From assembly GCA_028456385.1 (NCBI GenBank), contig JALNQF010000011.1, positions 186,001-250,000 of the forward strand: a stretch of 64,000 bases of DNA. Direction: 5' to 3'. Position numbers and translations under genes: made by a program. The notes under the pieces are model-generated. The model had not been told where the DNA came from. It saw nothing but the letters and a program-made list of their open reading frames with translations, and did no database searches. This document shows, piece after piece, positions 9,238 through 20,703 of the stretch. Positions within the stretch are counted from its first letter, which is position 1. Every line of letters starts with the position of its first letter. Source of the stretch: Ophiosphaerella korrae (lineage: Eukaryota; Ascomycota; Dothideomycetes; Pleosporales; Phaeosphaeriaceae).

Positions 9238-11919
9238 CTTGCACAGTTGCTACTAGTTTAGCAGTTAAAAGTGACTTTATAATGGGTGTGCTTACATTTT
9301 TTTTTACTTTGGGAATCTCATGTCTCATGTTGACCACGTAGAGGCCACCGCGATGGCATTGGGATGATAAGAGAGGAGAGGCACTTAGCGCGAGGCCACC
9401 TGTCGTAGAAAATGTAGAGGAAGGAGATTTAACATAGCTTGAAGGAAATCCTGAAGCTTAACACACCCGTTGATGGGAAAGGCATTCAGCTGAGTGTGCG
9501 GGATAGGAGATGCGTGAGCGGACATTGGGCTTTTTCTTTTGCGATTCCCACCCTTTTCGTCAATAATATGATGGTGAGGCTCGGGCGAGTGCCAATACTT
9601 GAGAAATGTTTTCTGTCCAGTGCGTCCACAACAGAAATCTTCATAGACTTGTGAAGCGTGGGAACAGATGTGGCAAGACCTGGTCTCTAGCTTCTATTCG
9701 TAGATTTTCTGAAGATACCTGTGTAAGGCTTCTTGTCGCAGAATCTTGAAGCGTTTTAGTCCATGGGAGTTTGCGTTTGCTTCCGTCGCTTTAAATCTTG
9801 CGATGTTGGAGCAATATGTCTACTCCTGGCTTTAACCAAGCTATGCAAACTAATTTAGCCTTACACATTACACACATTGATAACACTTACATTGAGGAGC
9901 ACTGGACTCATTGCTTGAGGTCTCAGCGAGCCACTGTGAATTTTTTAGCAGTTGCTGCCATCTATAAACAATCTCTTGTAAAACGTTGATGCTTAATTGT
10001 TCAAAACAAATCCGAAAGAAGTATTTGATTCCTCGAAAGCCTCCTACATGAATCCTCTTGATATCAGGTTGGCTACTTTTAGTTGTAGTTCTACATTGCA
10101 GATGTTATTGTGCATGTAGTGGTGGTTCAAACAGATGTTCCAGCCCCTTGATAGGGTCGTGCATGATATGCTCGCGATCATCCTGTTTTACGATCTTGTA
10201 CTAAAAGGGCCGTTTGATCTGGTCAGGTTCTTCAACAATGCCCTTTCCCGTAGACACATTCCAAATCTGTCAACAGATGTCCATAATTGTACATAGGGTA
10301 AGGGTAAACAATCTAACATCTGCCTCATAGCTTTTCATGCTAGCTATTGAGTCAGACACGCGCCCAGTAGTAGGGTAAAAAGAATGTGTAATGTGCTGGT
10401 TAAGAAGAATCATTTAAGCGGGCGAACAAGCACTATGTATCTCAGTACGTATTCTGAATAACAAAGAGGATGGCTGCGCCTTGCATTGTTGAGTCAGATA
10501 AAGTCGTCGACTCATGGACGTTGTATTACCGGGTATTACCGGGGAGAGTTGTTCGCTAGCCACGGCCAATAGTTTTGCAATACATCCACACAGATATGTC
10601 ACTTATAGCCTGTACGACATGATGAGACCGATCATCAACCCAAGTGTGGTTGTTCGATTCAGAACTTCCTGCATTACCCACTATGTACCAAGATACACAT
10701 CTCCCCTGCATTGAACTCTCAGCCAGGAACGGGTTGGACATCCTACTCAATGCTCATTTGATTCAGCATAATAAACAAACCATTCCTTCCACCAGGTTTC
10801 CCAAGGGCGAGTGCAGTTGAGATGGGTTTGCAACCAACGTTTGTTGCAACGGCAACTAAAATGGAATAGCCATTATGATCAGGAGGTGGCGGTTAAGTTT
10901 TGGTGGATCCTACGTTTAGAATTTGCTCTCGATGTCGTGTAACTCGTTACTGCAGACACCTCTGTGCTTGGTTGAGACTGGAGCACGGCCTTCGGGCATC
11001 TTTGTAGAAGACCCCAAGTTGCATAAGCAACAGCAGACCTGAATTTGAGTAAAGATGATTGCTATCTTGTTGCACGAACTTATTGACAGTTTAACATGAC
11101 ATATACATGCCCTGCAATTCCTATCAGGCTTCACTCTCTTCCCGATATATCTCTGACTGGATAATATGGCTTTTTCGATTCCTGTGAAACCCTAGTTGGA
11201 GGCTGCAAGCTCACTGACGTCGGCCTGTTGTTATTCCTTGACGTTCTGTGGCCGTTGAACGCATCGATGCCTGCGCCAAAGTTGTGCGCGATACACTAAA
11301 TTTCTCAACAACTTTTTAGATATGTAAAATATTTTCCCTTCTCCAAGGAATCCAAATATCCAAGTGCTTTATCAATAGTTATCATGGTTGTTGAGTTATT
11401 GCGTTACAGAGTTGAGGCTGAATTTGGGTGGGTGTTGCGCGCACGGACACGGCATTATTTTCTTCTCTAGCTGACCACATCTACACAAGAGTGTCATAGT
11501 CAACAGCTAGATCTTCGCTAAGCTAGCTTAGAAAGGCGCTTACTAGATGGATCTTAGCGGTTTATAGAGGCTGCACATGTGGCTGAGAAAGTGGCGTAGC
11601 TGAGCTGTGCCACATGCACCTCTGCCAACCTATTGTCTATAGATTTTAAAGCGTCTACGTGTGTGTGTGTGTGTTCTATCATGGCCATGCACCCTGTGAG
11701 TATGGGCCGTTACGATGTGCCAGCTATATACACTCTGCTTCATTACGCTTCCTCCAATTCAGAAGCCAACCGTGAGACCTGCTCGTCCGTTGCCTAACCC
11801 CATGCTCAATCGCCTCTCGCGCAAGGTCATGGCCGGAGCGGGTCGGCCGCCCTCCCTACTAGCGGGGGCGAAGTGCGGGACATTAGCCAGTCTAGTCATA
11901 AATGTATTTTCCTCCCACA
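9238..11919. other. 2.7 kb gene-free AT-rich DNA between the mariner element and the HET gene
   Basis: Only short frames under 100 codons, none with a recognisable domain. It includes a perfect 10-bp tandem duplication (GTATTACCGG) at 10523-10542, an imperfect inverted repeat around 11572-11620 (TGCACATGTGGC / GCCACATGCA) and a (GT)8 run at 11659-11674. It is probably degenerated repeat DNA of unknown origin. The 3' end of the HET gene lies at its right edge. Confidence 0.5.
11659..11674. repeat. (GT)8 microsatellite
   Basis: Eight uninterrupted GT dinucleotides. Confidence 0.85.
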
Positions 11920-14271
11920 CTAGCCCAGTCGGATCTTACGCTTTCCAGTGTATTGGGGATGGAACGCCCCAAAAACTTCAGTTCCTTGGTCGCTCATTTG
12001 TGTAAACTGCGAGTTCCTAAAATCTACGTGTCCAATCCTCTCGGCGTGTTCTTCTTCCCATTCAAGAACTATAACAAATGGAAGGTATACATCGTCCTCA
12101 CTCACTTTGACTTTCGTATAGGATAATACGGCGCACTCCCATCGCTGTGTCTCTAATCTTTTGTACATGTCTGGAGCGTCTTGAAGTTCTTTAGTAAGAA
12201 CTAGAGGGCAAAGCACCCCATCCAGATTCTCAAGCATCGCGTAAAGGCCTGGCTCTACAATGGAAGCGATAGTAGATACGCTAGAGACGTGTCTGAATCC
12301 CAGGGATATAATCCATGTTTCTATATGGATGTAAAGCGTGAGGTTCTTGAAAAAGCGGAGTCTCGGCTTTGGCAAAATATCAGGCTCTTGCCTCGTAGGG
12401 GTTTCGCATTCGATCCAGGGGATTAACTGACCATCCTCACATTCGATCCAGATACCAATATCGCCATATTCTATCCCTAATAGATGCTGAGGTGAATTTA
12501 CCGCCACAACCCAACCCGCCCAGGACCAGCTTGGAAAATTAACCCTTCGTTTTGCCGGTCTTGCCGGAATCCAATGTAGACCGCGCAAGAAGGAGGTGCA
12601 CCATTCCCTCCGAGAACGATTGATGTCCATTAGCCATGACACAGGAATGCCCCAATGATGGAAAATAGCATCACCAAATGTTTCATATTCATGGAAAATC
12701 CCTTGCATCCCATTCAAAATGTCAGAACCATATGTTAGTTGGCGAACTGTGTAGGCTGAAATGTGGGACCATATATCCTCGGGTTCTTGACGTATACCTT
12801 TGAATATAGTATTTCCTTTGTAATTGCCTGCCTTGCGCTGACTCTCAAAGATTTCCGGGGAGTCATCTAATGCTTCACAACAGTTCATACTATCGCATTC
12901 GAAGTAGACCTGCTCATCGGTGAAAAATAATCGTCGTGAAGAGAGAACTGCTTCTTGATATGTCCAACCTCGCGTCATCCATTTGGAACTTTGGATCAAG
13001 TGGGTTGGATCTTGAAATGTCCATACAATTGTGCGGCCAGCGACGTTGACTGCAGACTGCGTAACACGTTCTCTACTTCCCACGCCGGGCAATCCATACG
13101 ATGAATCGTTACCAGCGGTAGCAAAAACGGTAACTTCCGCAGATTTATATATTTCGGCCATTCTTGCAATCAGGGAATTTCTAACTGTGTGATTATCTTG
13201 AGGGATACAGTATCTGTCAACCCATAGGTATCGGAATCCAAGACCCAAAGTAACCGTTATTGCATCTTCAATAACTTCAGATAACTCGACAGGTAGTTCA
13301 GGACCTCTTCCATTATCTGTTTTGGATTTCACATGTGTAGTCGACCCCCAAACATAGCTGAGAGCAATGTACTTCATAGGGTAGTGACCAAACGGGTATG
13401 TAAAGACAAGACATCGAGTTTGGCAGTCGATTAATTGGAAACACGGACACGAAAAGAGAGCGTTTAGACTACCGCGACCGGATGTGAAATGGCCGCGATG
13501 AGATTTTTTACAATGGTTTATCCAGTTCTTGAGGACGTTCATATTTACTCGGCTTCCTATCAAGCGCGGTCTCGGTCCTGCTCTTTCGTCCTGCGTATTA
13601 GGTGGCAATACTCCAATGTAACCAAGCCTCCGCACAACATCATGGGGATTTTTGTTTTGGAAAGGCTTATCGGAGGAGCCCACCGGCACCAGACCAAGTA
13701 AAACGCAGTCAAATTGTATTCGGCTTGAAAGCGGGGTATAGCCATATCGATATGTCCTGCGGCTGGAGAACGCGAATAGATGAAAGGTGTGTGTTGCCAT
13801 ATCATGTGTTCTATTCCAGGCTAGTTGAATGGCAGAAAGTACCGCGCAGAATCCACACCCATTGTTGGCCGAAGCGAGTGGTATATGAAATGTAGCAATG
13901 CGCTTACCGATGCGCCTCTTGATTAGCTGAGGGTTGCTGAAGGCAGTCTCAAGGTTCAGATTCAAGCAAGACGAACAGAGGCTAGAGTTGTTTCCCAAAG
14001 AGGGCCCTAACTCCGTGCTCTCAGGTCCGATATACCCATGCTGTTCGGTCACCTGGAAAGGGATGGCAACGAACCTTTCCCTACATTCAGAAATCAATAC
14101 GTTGTCCCTTTGAAGCACGGTGAATGACTTGAGATATTGATTGGATGGGGCGAAATGAACGCACCAAAGACTTCCTAAATTCTCATAAGACTGCCGTTGA
14201 GGTTCAGCATAGAGAGGTGCTCCTAGGCTCAACTCTGGTCCCATTGCGGTATTTGAACCGCCATCCGTCAT
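11920..14271 (-). CDS. HET-domain (heterokaryon incompatibility) protein
   Basis: A 783-residue protein with no intron needed. The HET domain runs over about residues 298-455: YIALSYVWGS, then FRYLWVDRYCIPQDN, ARMAEIYKSAEVTVFATAG and RGWTYQEAVLSSRRLFFTDE, in canonical order. HET domains are distantly related to TIR domains and can trigger programmed cell death when non-self is recognised in hyphal fusion; many other HET-domain genes have no known partner. The N-terminal 290 residues contain a Cys-x2-Cys pair and a HIP-type conserved lead seen in such proteins; the C-terminal 300 residues contain a WSWAGW motif common after HET domains. The start at 14271 is the first ATG; an upstream TTG extends the frame by 9 codons. 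The frame is intact although surrounded by decayed DNA, which suggests recent selection or recent arrival. Confidence 0.9.
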   Translation of the reverse strand: MTDGGSNTAMGPELSLGAPLYAEPQRQSYENLGSLWCVHFAPSNQYLKSFTVLQRDNVLISECRERFVAIPFQVTEQHGYIGPESTELGPSLGNNSSLCSSCLNLNLETAFSNPQLIKRRIGKRIATFHIPLASANNGCGFCAVLSAIQLAWNRTHDMATHTFHLFAFSSRRTYRYGYTPLSSRIQFDCVLLGLVPVGSSDKPFQNKNPHDVVRRLGYIGVLPPNTQDERAGPRPRLIGSRVNMNVLKNWINHCKKSHRGHFTSGRGSLNALFSCPCFQLIDCQTRCLVFTYPFGHYPMKYIALSYVWGSTTHVKSKTDNGRGPELPVELSEVIEDAITVTLGLGFRYLWVDRYCIPQDNHTVRNSLIARMAEIYKSAEVTVFATAGNDSSYGLPGVGSRERVTQSAVNVAGRTIVWTFQDPTHLIQSSKWMTRGWTYQEAVLSSRRLFFTDEQVYFECDSMNCCEALDDSPEIFESQRKAGNYKGNTIFKGIRQEPEDIWSHISAYTVRQLTYGSDILNGMQGIFHEYETFGDAIFHHWGIPVSWLMDINRSRREWCTSFLRGLHWIPARPAKRRVNFPSWSWAGWVVAVNSPQHLLGIEYGDIGIWIECEDGQLIPWIECETPTRQEPDILPKPRLRFFKNLTLYIHIETWIISLGFRHVSSVSTIASIVEPGLYAMLENLDGVLCPLVLTKELQDAPDMYKRLETQRWECAVLSYTKVKVSEDDVYLPFVIVLEWEEEHAERIGHVDFRNSQFTQMSDQGTEVFGAFHPQYTGKRKIRLG

Positions 14272-14920
14272 AGTAATATCTGTCGCAGAGCAGTTCAATA
14301 CAGTAGGTAATTGGATCTATTCGATGTCTATAGGAAGCTCGCGAGAGCGATATTTATCTGTTCGGCTCGGATAATCGTTTATCCATCCTAGCGCTCACCG
14401 CTTCAGTGCTTCGTGCACGTTTTTCTACAACAATATCTATTTCCATTATCAACGGGTGCTTCAATCCTTCCCTGGTGCAACGAACTATAGCTTGTTCCTG
14501 ACCATCTAGTCAATAACTCGTGTCGGCTGAGTTAACGCACAATCTGATTGTATTTTGCCGAGGTGAAATCAGCCTACAAGCGTTGTTTGATGTGCCTTCT
14601 GGCTATAAGATCTTTTGATAGTACTGTGTTTTAGGTAGGGTTGCTCACTGTGGAGATACCCAGGTGTAAACTTCAACTTCAGGTGTTTTAGGGCCGACCT
14701 GCTTAGTCTACGCTATCGGGTTACCGCTTCTTAGTTGGTGGTTCGTCATTTGCCATACTCCATAGGCTATCTTTCAAAAGTTCCCGAGTAGTCGATCTCT
14801 TGTGTGTCATTTCAGCTTCTCGTGCATATTGGTGACGCAACATGGTCGGAACTATTTTACAGACTTGGACAATGTTAGTAGCAACATTCGGTACTTGAGA
14901 TTTTCTGTTCGGCGCTTGCG
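14272..14920. other. HET gene upstream region and decayed spacer
   Basis: No convincing ORF. It must contain the promoter of the leftward HET gene. Downstream remnants of the kinase pseudogene may extend into it but are not recognisable. Confidence 0.4.
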
Positions 14921-15738
14921 TTAGTTTCGACGCCCATCCAACTCTTCTCTCAAAGTAGTGATCATTTTCTTATATTTCTGCGACCATTTAGGCCTAAGAT
15001 CTTCAAAACCATGCCTCCAAGGATGCGGATAACCAAGCAACTCAATGCCAATCACGCCCAAACTCCAAACATCAACGCTAAATTCGTGTGGATCCATCTC
15101 TCGCTCAGGCGCCAGATACCATATCGTCCCGCCGGCTCCCGGTGTGGCGCTCCGTTTTGTGCCTTCAGGTATCTGTTCCAAGCACCCAAGTCGAGAATAA
15201 TTGCGCGTAGCCGTTCAGATCCAAGAACCAGGTCGATTCCGATACTCATGGGTTTGATATCGCCATGCAACCAGGGGTGGCGGTGAAGAAAATCTATACC
15301 TTCAAGCGCTGAATAAAAAAATATCTAAAGTCTCGTCGGAAATATCGGCCTCAATCGCTGTCTTTCTCTAGCGTCGCCGATGTAATCGTGCAAGGTGTTT
15401 TTGCAAAGCGGACTGAATACTAACACGCAGTCCTTGTCAGGGGACTTTTCGCACCCTACATCAATGATCTCTACTAGTTTAATAATACCATCGAAATTCT
15501 GTTCATTGGAAACAACTGTCACGCTTTTTAGTGCCCGTTTTTTCCTTTCAATTGCTGCTTTGGTTGAGATCGTGGCAGAAAGTCGCTTCACTGCAACTAG
15601 TTTCCCATGCGAGTTCGACGCAGAGAAGACCTTGCCGCCGGATCCTTACGCAATGGCCACATGTAACGTCCATTGACCATAAACCGTTGATGGTCCAGAC
15701 GGCGTTGGTGCGAGTGCGGAGAAGGCCGTCGCATCCAT
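14921..15738 (-). pseudogene. Protein kinase pseudogene (copy 2, nearly complete domain)
   Basis: From an ATG at 15738 the minus strand encodes a Ser/Thr-kinase-like domain: GSGGKVFSAS glycine loop (about 15615-15645), LVAVKRL with the ATP-binding lysine (about 15583-15603), LHGDIKP catalytic loop (about 15250-15270), LDLGA in place of DFG (about 15195-15210), GGTIWYLAPE (about 15105-15135) and SVDVWSLGVIGIELLG. It is interrupted by a TAA at 15646-15648 just before the glycine loop, a TAG at 15325-15327, and a one-base-type frameshift at about 15186-15195, just after LDLGA. Both stops are explained by a C-to-T change of CAA/CAG in a CpA context, as RIP produces. The remainder is well preserved, so the decay is fairly recent. 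Alternative: rare introns bypassing the stops; I see no good splice sites. Confidence 0.75.
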
Positions 15739-16135
15739 TTGACTTATATCCCTACAAAACTCCTTCCGGGCTTCAATGTAGCTATCGGACTACGCATATA
15801 CGGTATACTCAAATCGATTGCAACATCAGTGCTAACGCCTGCACCTTTGCTAGCACCGATATTACAGAGGCCGAAGTCTCCTAGTTGGAATTGGTATTGG
15901 CCGTCCGGTTGTGTAACTTAGAGGATGCTTGCCAGCTTCACATCGCGATGAGTAATGTCGTTAGCCGCAAGGTAATCGAGTGCTTGGAGCATGTGGTAGA
16001 AGGCAGTCTTGGCGATTGGGGAGGCTCCGCTCATGATGTTGTTAGCTGCGTTGAAAGCTACTCAACACAAGTCCCGTATGCTATAAAGGCAGAAGCCCTA
16101 GCTTCAGATGAGTCGATTCGATTAGCAAGATTAGT
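15739..16135 (-). pseudogene. Protein kinase relic (copy 1, C-lobe fragment)
   Basis: Immediately upstream of copy 2 in the same direction the minus strand reads FYHMLQALDYLAAND, then ITHRDVKLASIL, an in-frame TAA (15918-15920), then YQFQLGDFGLCN and SIPYM where an APE motif is expected. These are the kinase catalytic loop (HRDVK, about 15938-15952) and the Mg-binding DFG (about 15872-15880). The stop again fits CAA-to-TAA. The N-lobe upstream (16135-16450) is too degraded to follow. Either a second tandem gene or the first half of an ancestral two-kinase protein. Confidence 0.65.
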
Positions 16136-17240
16136 ATAGGGTACAGAATCGACTGTAGCTCGAATAGAGGAAGTATAATCTGAATATTTGCAAAGGTGAA
16201 TGATTATTGGGAACAAATCTTTTAGAGGGCCGTGTGATGGTGCGTTGTCAGAGGCTAGAAAGTCGTACATAAACTGGTTGATAGCTCTCTCGTTTAGGCT
16301 GGTAGAGATTCCAGAAGATATTTTAACGAGTGCATCTGGTTGTATTTGGGATATGCATCCGCGGTCTGATGGTTTCCTTTTGCGACACTACTACGAGTTC
16401 AGTTTATGAAGTATGTTGTACATATTCCGCTTCACATTCATCTTGAGCCATGGCAGAGTTATTGGAGGTGATCATTAACCAATCGATATTATGGGGGATT
16501 GGTAGCTTTCCTAAGCGTCTCGTGTCATGTTACATAGTAAAAAGGGGAAGGGAAAGGAAGCGATGCGCTTCAGATTCGTCTACACCGATGATCAAGTACG
16601 CTACAAGCCAAAAGTATCACCTGCAAGGCCTCTCTATGTCCGTGTGCCGCCTCAAGCACCTATGATACCTAATCCTTGCTTACCAATCTCAGTGTATGGG
16701 TCAAATAGAGTAATAGTAGCTCGAGAGACTAGTAGATTAACCCTTGTACTTTGTTACAAGATATAGGCAATAGCTTTATATAGTTAGGTTGATATTCAGT
16801 TTTTATAATTATTAAGTACTTAGGTTTGTAAACGTTAAGTGCTAAAGGTTTCAGTATCACTGATGGAAAATTAGCAATTTTGCGCTAAACACTCAATACT
16901 TGTCAATACCCACTGATTACGTTGTGCAAGTGCTTCGTTGTTGAGACGAGTTTCTTGCCTCTTTCAAAAGAACTAGGTAATCCAGCTAACTTTATTCGAT
17001 GGGGTATGAGTTTCATTCAAGATCCTTACTCATTACGTGCATTTGCACATCATCTCGTCATCTATATACCCAGTACTAGTACAAGTATTCCGTGTGATTA
17101 CATCGATGAAAAATCATAATCTGATGCGCCGTGTCCATGCCATAACCCATTAATCCGTGAACCGTAAAGCCGTAGTATGCGAAAACGCTCCAGATGTAAA
17201 CAAACGCCTTGTCGCTCGAAAAAAAAAATACACTCCTTTT
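16136..17240. other. AT-rich gene-free stretch right of the kinase relics
   Basis: No supportable gene. It includes very AT-rich DNA at 16740-16900 and the 3' end region of the DUF3433 gene. Small frames (for example around 16527-16766, plus strand) match nothing I recognise. Confidence 0.45.
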
Positions 17241-20030
17241 TCACACTGCCTCATTCCAGCTTTTTCTCTTGTTCTTCTGCTGCTCTTCCCAAATGACCAA
17301 CTCTCTTCCACTTCTGTCACCTCTTCGTACACGATCAATGCCTAAATGCTCCAGTCCATCTCGTCCGACATGAATACCAAAACCGTATCTGATCAGTCCT
17401 GGCTCAGAGATTGGATCAGGGTTGTCTTTGCGCTCTTTGCGACTACGGCCATTCTCGTTGAGCATAGGATCAGTAGGTGAATCGCCCCTCAGATTATCGC
17501 GCGATGGTCGTACAAGGGACAACAGGGAGCGGGTCCATGTTCGTTCCATGTGTGTGTTCCCCATCAGTCGTGCAACAAGTTCAGGTTTTGTTTGTGGACG
17601 GGCAAAGGCGCGATCAGCGAGGATTGGGGATTGGTATACCCAGCTGATTATCTCAGCAAGACTGTTACTGCGATGCGGAAGCGCGGCGCGGCGTCGGCCA
17701 GGTATGAGAGCGAGAAAACTGATGGTGTACAGCACGAGGAAGAAGCAGAGTGCATAGTAGCCGGGAAGATCGGCAGCAACGCGAACCACTTGTTCGTTGT
17801 TGTAGTATTGCGTCCAGAAGCAACCACCCGCTAAGACAGGGATGGAAATAGAAGCTAATGAGACAAGCGACAGGACTACTGTTTGGTAATGACCGTTTTC
17901 CAGCGCCGAGATGGTCACTGAGAGTGGAAGACGGCAGGCGTAATCGACCAGAAGCGATGTCTCAGCGGTAGCTCCACCCTTTGAGGCAAGAGCAATATAT
18001 GGCTGTAGTACCCGAAGCGAATAGTCGAGCGACAGGAGGATGAGGAAGAGAACTTGTCCGATCAGAGCTGGGACGAACGAATACAAGAAGTTGGACGCCG
18101 AGAATCCGCCCGCGTTTGTCTGTGCGAAGACCTGAGGCAGGAATCCAAAACGAATATTGGAGTTGACAAAGCTGACCACGAGGAAGGCGACCAATAAGAC
18201 CAAGGCGATGACTATCCAGGCAATGACTGCTGTGTCTTTGAGATACCATGGTAGGTATCTCAACCGCACATCTGGACTACGAATGTCCATGCGGATCGAG
18301 AAATCGGTGTGTTCGCCATGCACTGGATCTGGGTATTCACGTTCAGGCCCCTTTTCTCGAATGCGCCCTTGTTCAACCGAGAACCTTCGTATCTCCCCGC
18401 CTTCCTCTCCAATGCCATAGAAAACGTCATTCGGTCGCTTCGTCGTAGTCCAGTACCCAATGCGATCGGCACGGTTTGCCACCAAGTGCCAGTCGTCTTT
18501 CTCGAAGGTCTCAGAGCCGTTGTAGTTTGCCATGATGTTGGACCGCTCAAGCAGCGCAACGATGTCAGCCAGTGAGCGTGGATCCCACTTCAGCCCGGTG
18601 GCGTTCTGGTTGAGGAACGCCATGATAATTAGTAAGGCAATAACCAGAAGAATGTAAAGTACGATGACAGCCCAAACGACGCCCTGGACAGCAACCCATC
18701 TCCAATTACCTCGGTCGGCATCGTAACGAACATTGAATGAAGATGCAAGAAGGGGTATCGTCCAGGAAAACAACCAAAAAATAAGGTAGCAACTTCCGAC
18801 GCGACGGTAGCCCGCTCGAAAGTGTTGGAGGTTGGGTAGCAAGAACTGCATGGGGTACAGTCGAAGAAAGACAGCCTCAGAACGTCGATGAAAAGACTCG
18901 GAGGCCATGGAGACGAATGGCATGATACGTTGTAGGGCGATTTGTATCTGGATGAGCCATAGAAGAATCATCATGCCAATCAGAGTTGGCAAATATTCGA
19001 GGGCGAAGTAGCGGCTGTCTCCAAAGCTGCCATAATCCCAGATGCCCGTACCGCCACTTTGGTTCGAGTAGACGGCGGAGAAAATGAGAAGCGCAAGCAC
19101 AAGTAGACACATGACAATGAAGACCCCTAGCCAAATCGGTCGAAGGATAGCGGGCAGAAAGTGAAGCGGGGCGTGCGGTTGCGAGCTTACAACAAAGACA
19201 TCTTTGGGTACCCGAGGAGAAAGGGGTTGTTGATGATCGGTAGGGTGTATTCGGGGCTGAGGCTGGGTGACGGTTTGTACTCGCTTGTCTGTCCTTGGGC
19301 GTGTAGTCGGCTGTCTCTCAAGCTTCACGGGAATATGTCGAGACATTCTTTGTTGGGTGGCCTGCTCTTGTACCATGTATCCCAGGCCATCATCGGACAC
19401 TATCCTATCAACTGGGTAGTCTTTCTCGTTAATTGGCTGCTCTGTTTGTGGGTAGACACGTGAACCTCTGACCTCCTCATCCCGAGTGAGCTGGTCGATG
19501 GCGAAGCGAATGTATGGCGTCGTGTCTTGGCCCGGAGTCGTGGCATTCGACTCTGCGTCCATTTGGGGCCTTATCTGTGAATGCCGTGTTTCTTGGGTGC
19601 CTGGTCTCTCCTCAGCAATGGTAGAGACGGTGGGTGATTGAGGTGAAATGTGTAGGTTGATGGGCTGGGGTTGTTGCCTTGGAATACCCACGCCTTTCAA
19701 AGATGTTATTGGCGCGTCAGTGTCTGGCAGCAAATGCTCATGACTTTGCGCTGGTGTTCGGTGACGTGATGGCGGTGTCTGGAAGCGAGGTCTCGCAGAC
19801 TTGTCGCTTTCGCTGGATGAGTTGTCGGCGGGACTGAAGTAGCCTTCAGATGCGGCCAATGATGCTGCGACGCTCTGCTGAGAGCCCTGGTGAGATAGTC
19901 GAGGGCGCGATACTGCTCAATCTCATTAGTACATAGTACATGTATTTGCCTGACAGCTGCAACGTCAGGCGACGCAATGCGAAGACGAACCGTTGGTGTG
20001 TTTGAGTTGGTATTCAGGCTCCAAACTCAT
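17241..20030 (-). CDS. DUF3433-family multi-spanning membrane protein
   Basis: A large fungal membrane protein of unknown function. The main exon is 19912-17241. Its open frame runs past the only local TTG and hits an upstream stop, but a clear acceptor (CTAATG branch, then GAGCAG) lies at 19913. A small first exon 20030-19991 (MSLEPEYQLKHTN) with a GTTCGT donor and a 78 bp intron gives a 903-residue model; the first exon is inferred and the donor is non-consensus. Residues about 30-240 are disordered and rich in Ser/Pro/Gln. Hydrophobic helices cluster at about 268-292, 315-335, 385-430, 570-620, 665-690 and 715-740, in two similar halves (each with IWDYG/YFALEYLPTLIG-like or YSFVPALIGQVLFLI motifs), as is typical for this family's duplicated domain. 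Confidence 0.78.
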
Positions 20031-20703
20031 ATCTTCTTAGGGAGGCTAGAAAGTGGAGTCGTGTGGAATGGTAGCATGTTGTAAGCGTACCAAGTGCTGG
20101 TTGCAGATGACTTTTGAATGTCGGGATGGCTGGTGCAGGGTGGCTGGGGAGAGGTTGGGCAGGGGTCAACAAATCACGCATGGGCTTCATTGGTGCGACA
20201 CGTATACCAGGTCTTGGTTCAGACCAATCGATAACATGGAGTATAACTGTATTGCAGGGTTTAGTACGAGTGAAGGCTTGAAAATGCCAGTTGTCTTTCT
20301 GTGCCAAGGAGGGCCATTCGCAGCGATGGTGATGCAGGACCTTAGCGCAACGCTTGGGCCATGTACTGTTGTGCAGCCTTCCCACGTGCGTCTTCATGCA
20401 AGCATGCCACTCCAGCCAGTGACACTACGATGCTTCTTACATCACGTATAAAATCGCTGTCATTGTAAAATATGCATATTATGACATTAACCTCATTCTC
20501 ATGCTAAGAAAATGTGCTCTGCTTATATTATGTGGGACATGAAACCATGTCAATGTTGCTCAGGCCGTGAAGGAACCCGCCTATGTTCACGCCACCTTCG
20601 CTCTGATGGTATATGTCAAGTACCTCTATTCCAGTCCCATACCATTCCCAAAGCACACTAAATAAATCACGCCGAATCTCAGTAACGCTTCAAATTTTTA
20701 CAT
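20031..20703. other. Upstream region of the DUF3433 gene and 3' end of the DCR2-like gene
   Basis: Non-coding by eye. It contains the promoter of the leftward DUF3433 gene near 20031-20400 and the 3' flank of the DCR2-like gene. A 132-codon plus-strand frame here shows no domain. Confidence 0.45.

Noticed and set aside
9439..9989. Two small plus-strand frames in the gene-free stretch
   Set aside because: No domain and poor composition; chance frames in AT-rich DNA.
13489..13895. Plus-strand frames inside the HET gene
   Set aside because: Antisense to the HET-domain coding sequence; no independent evidence.
20053..20451. 132-codon plus-strand frame between the DUF3433 and DCR2-like genes
   Set aside because: No domain, overlaps a promoter region and the opposite strand is equally open.
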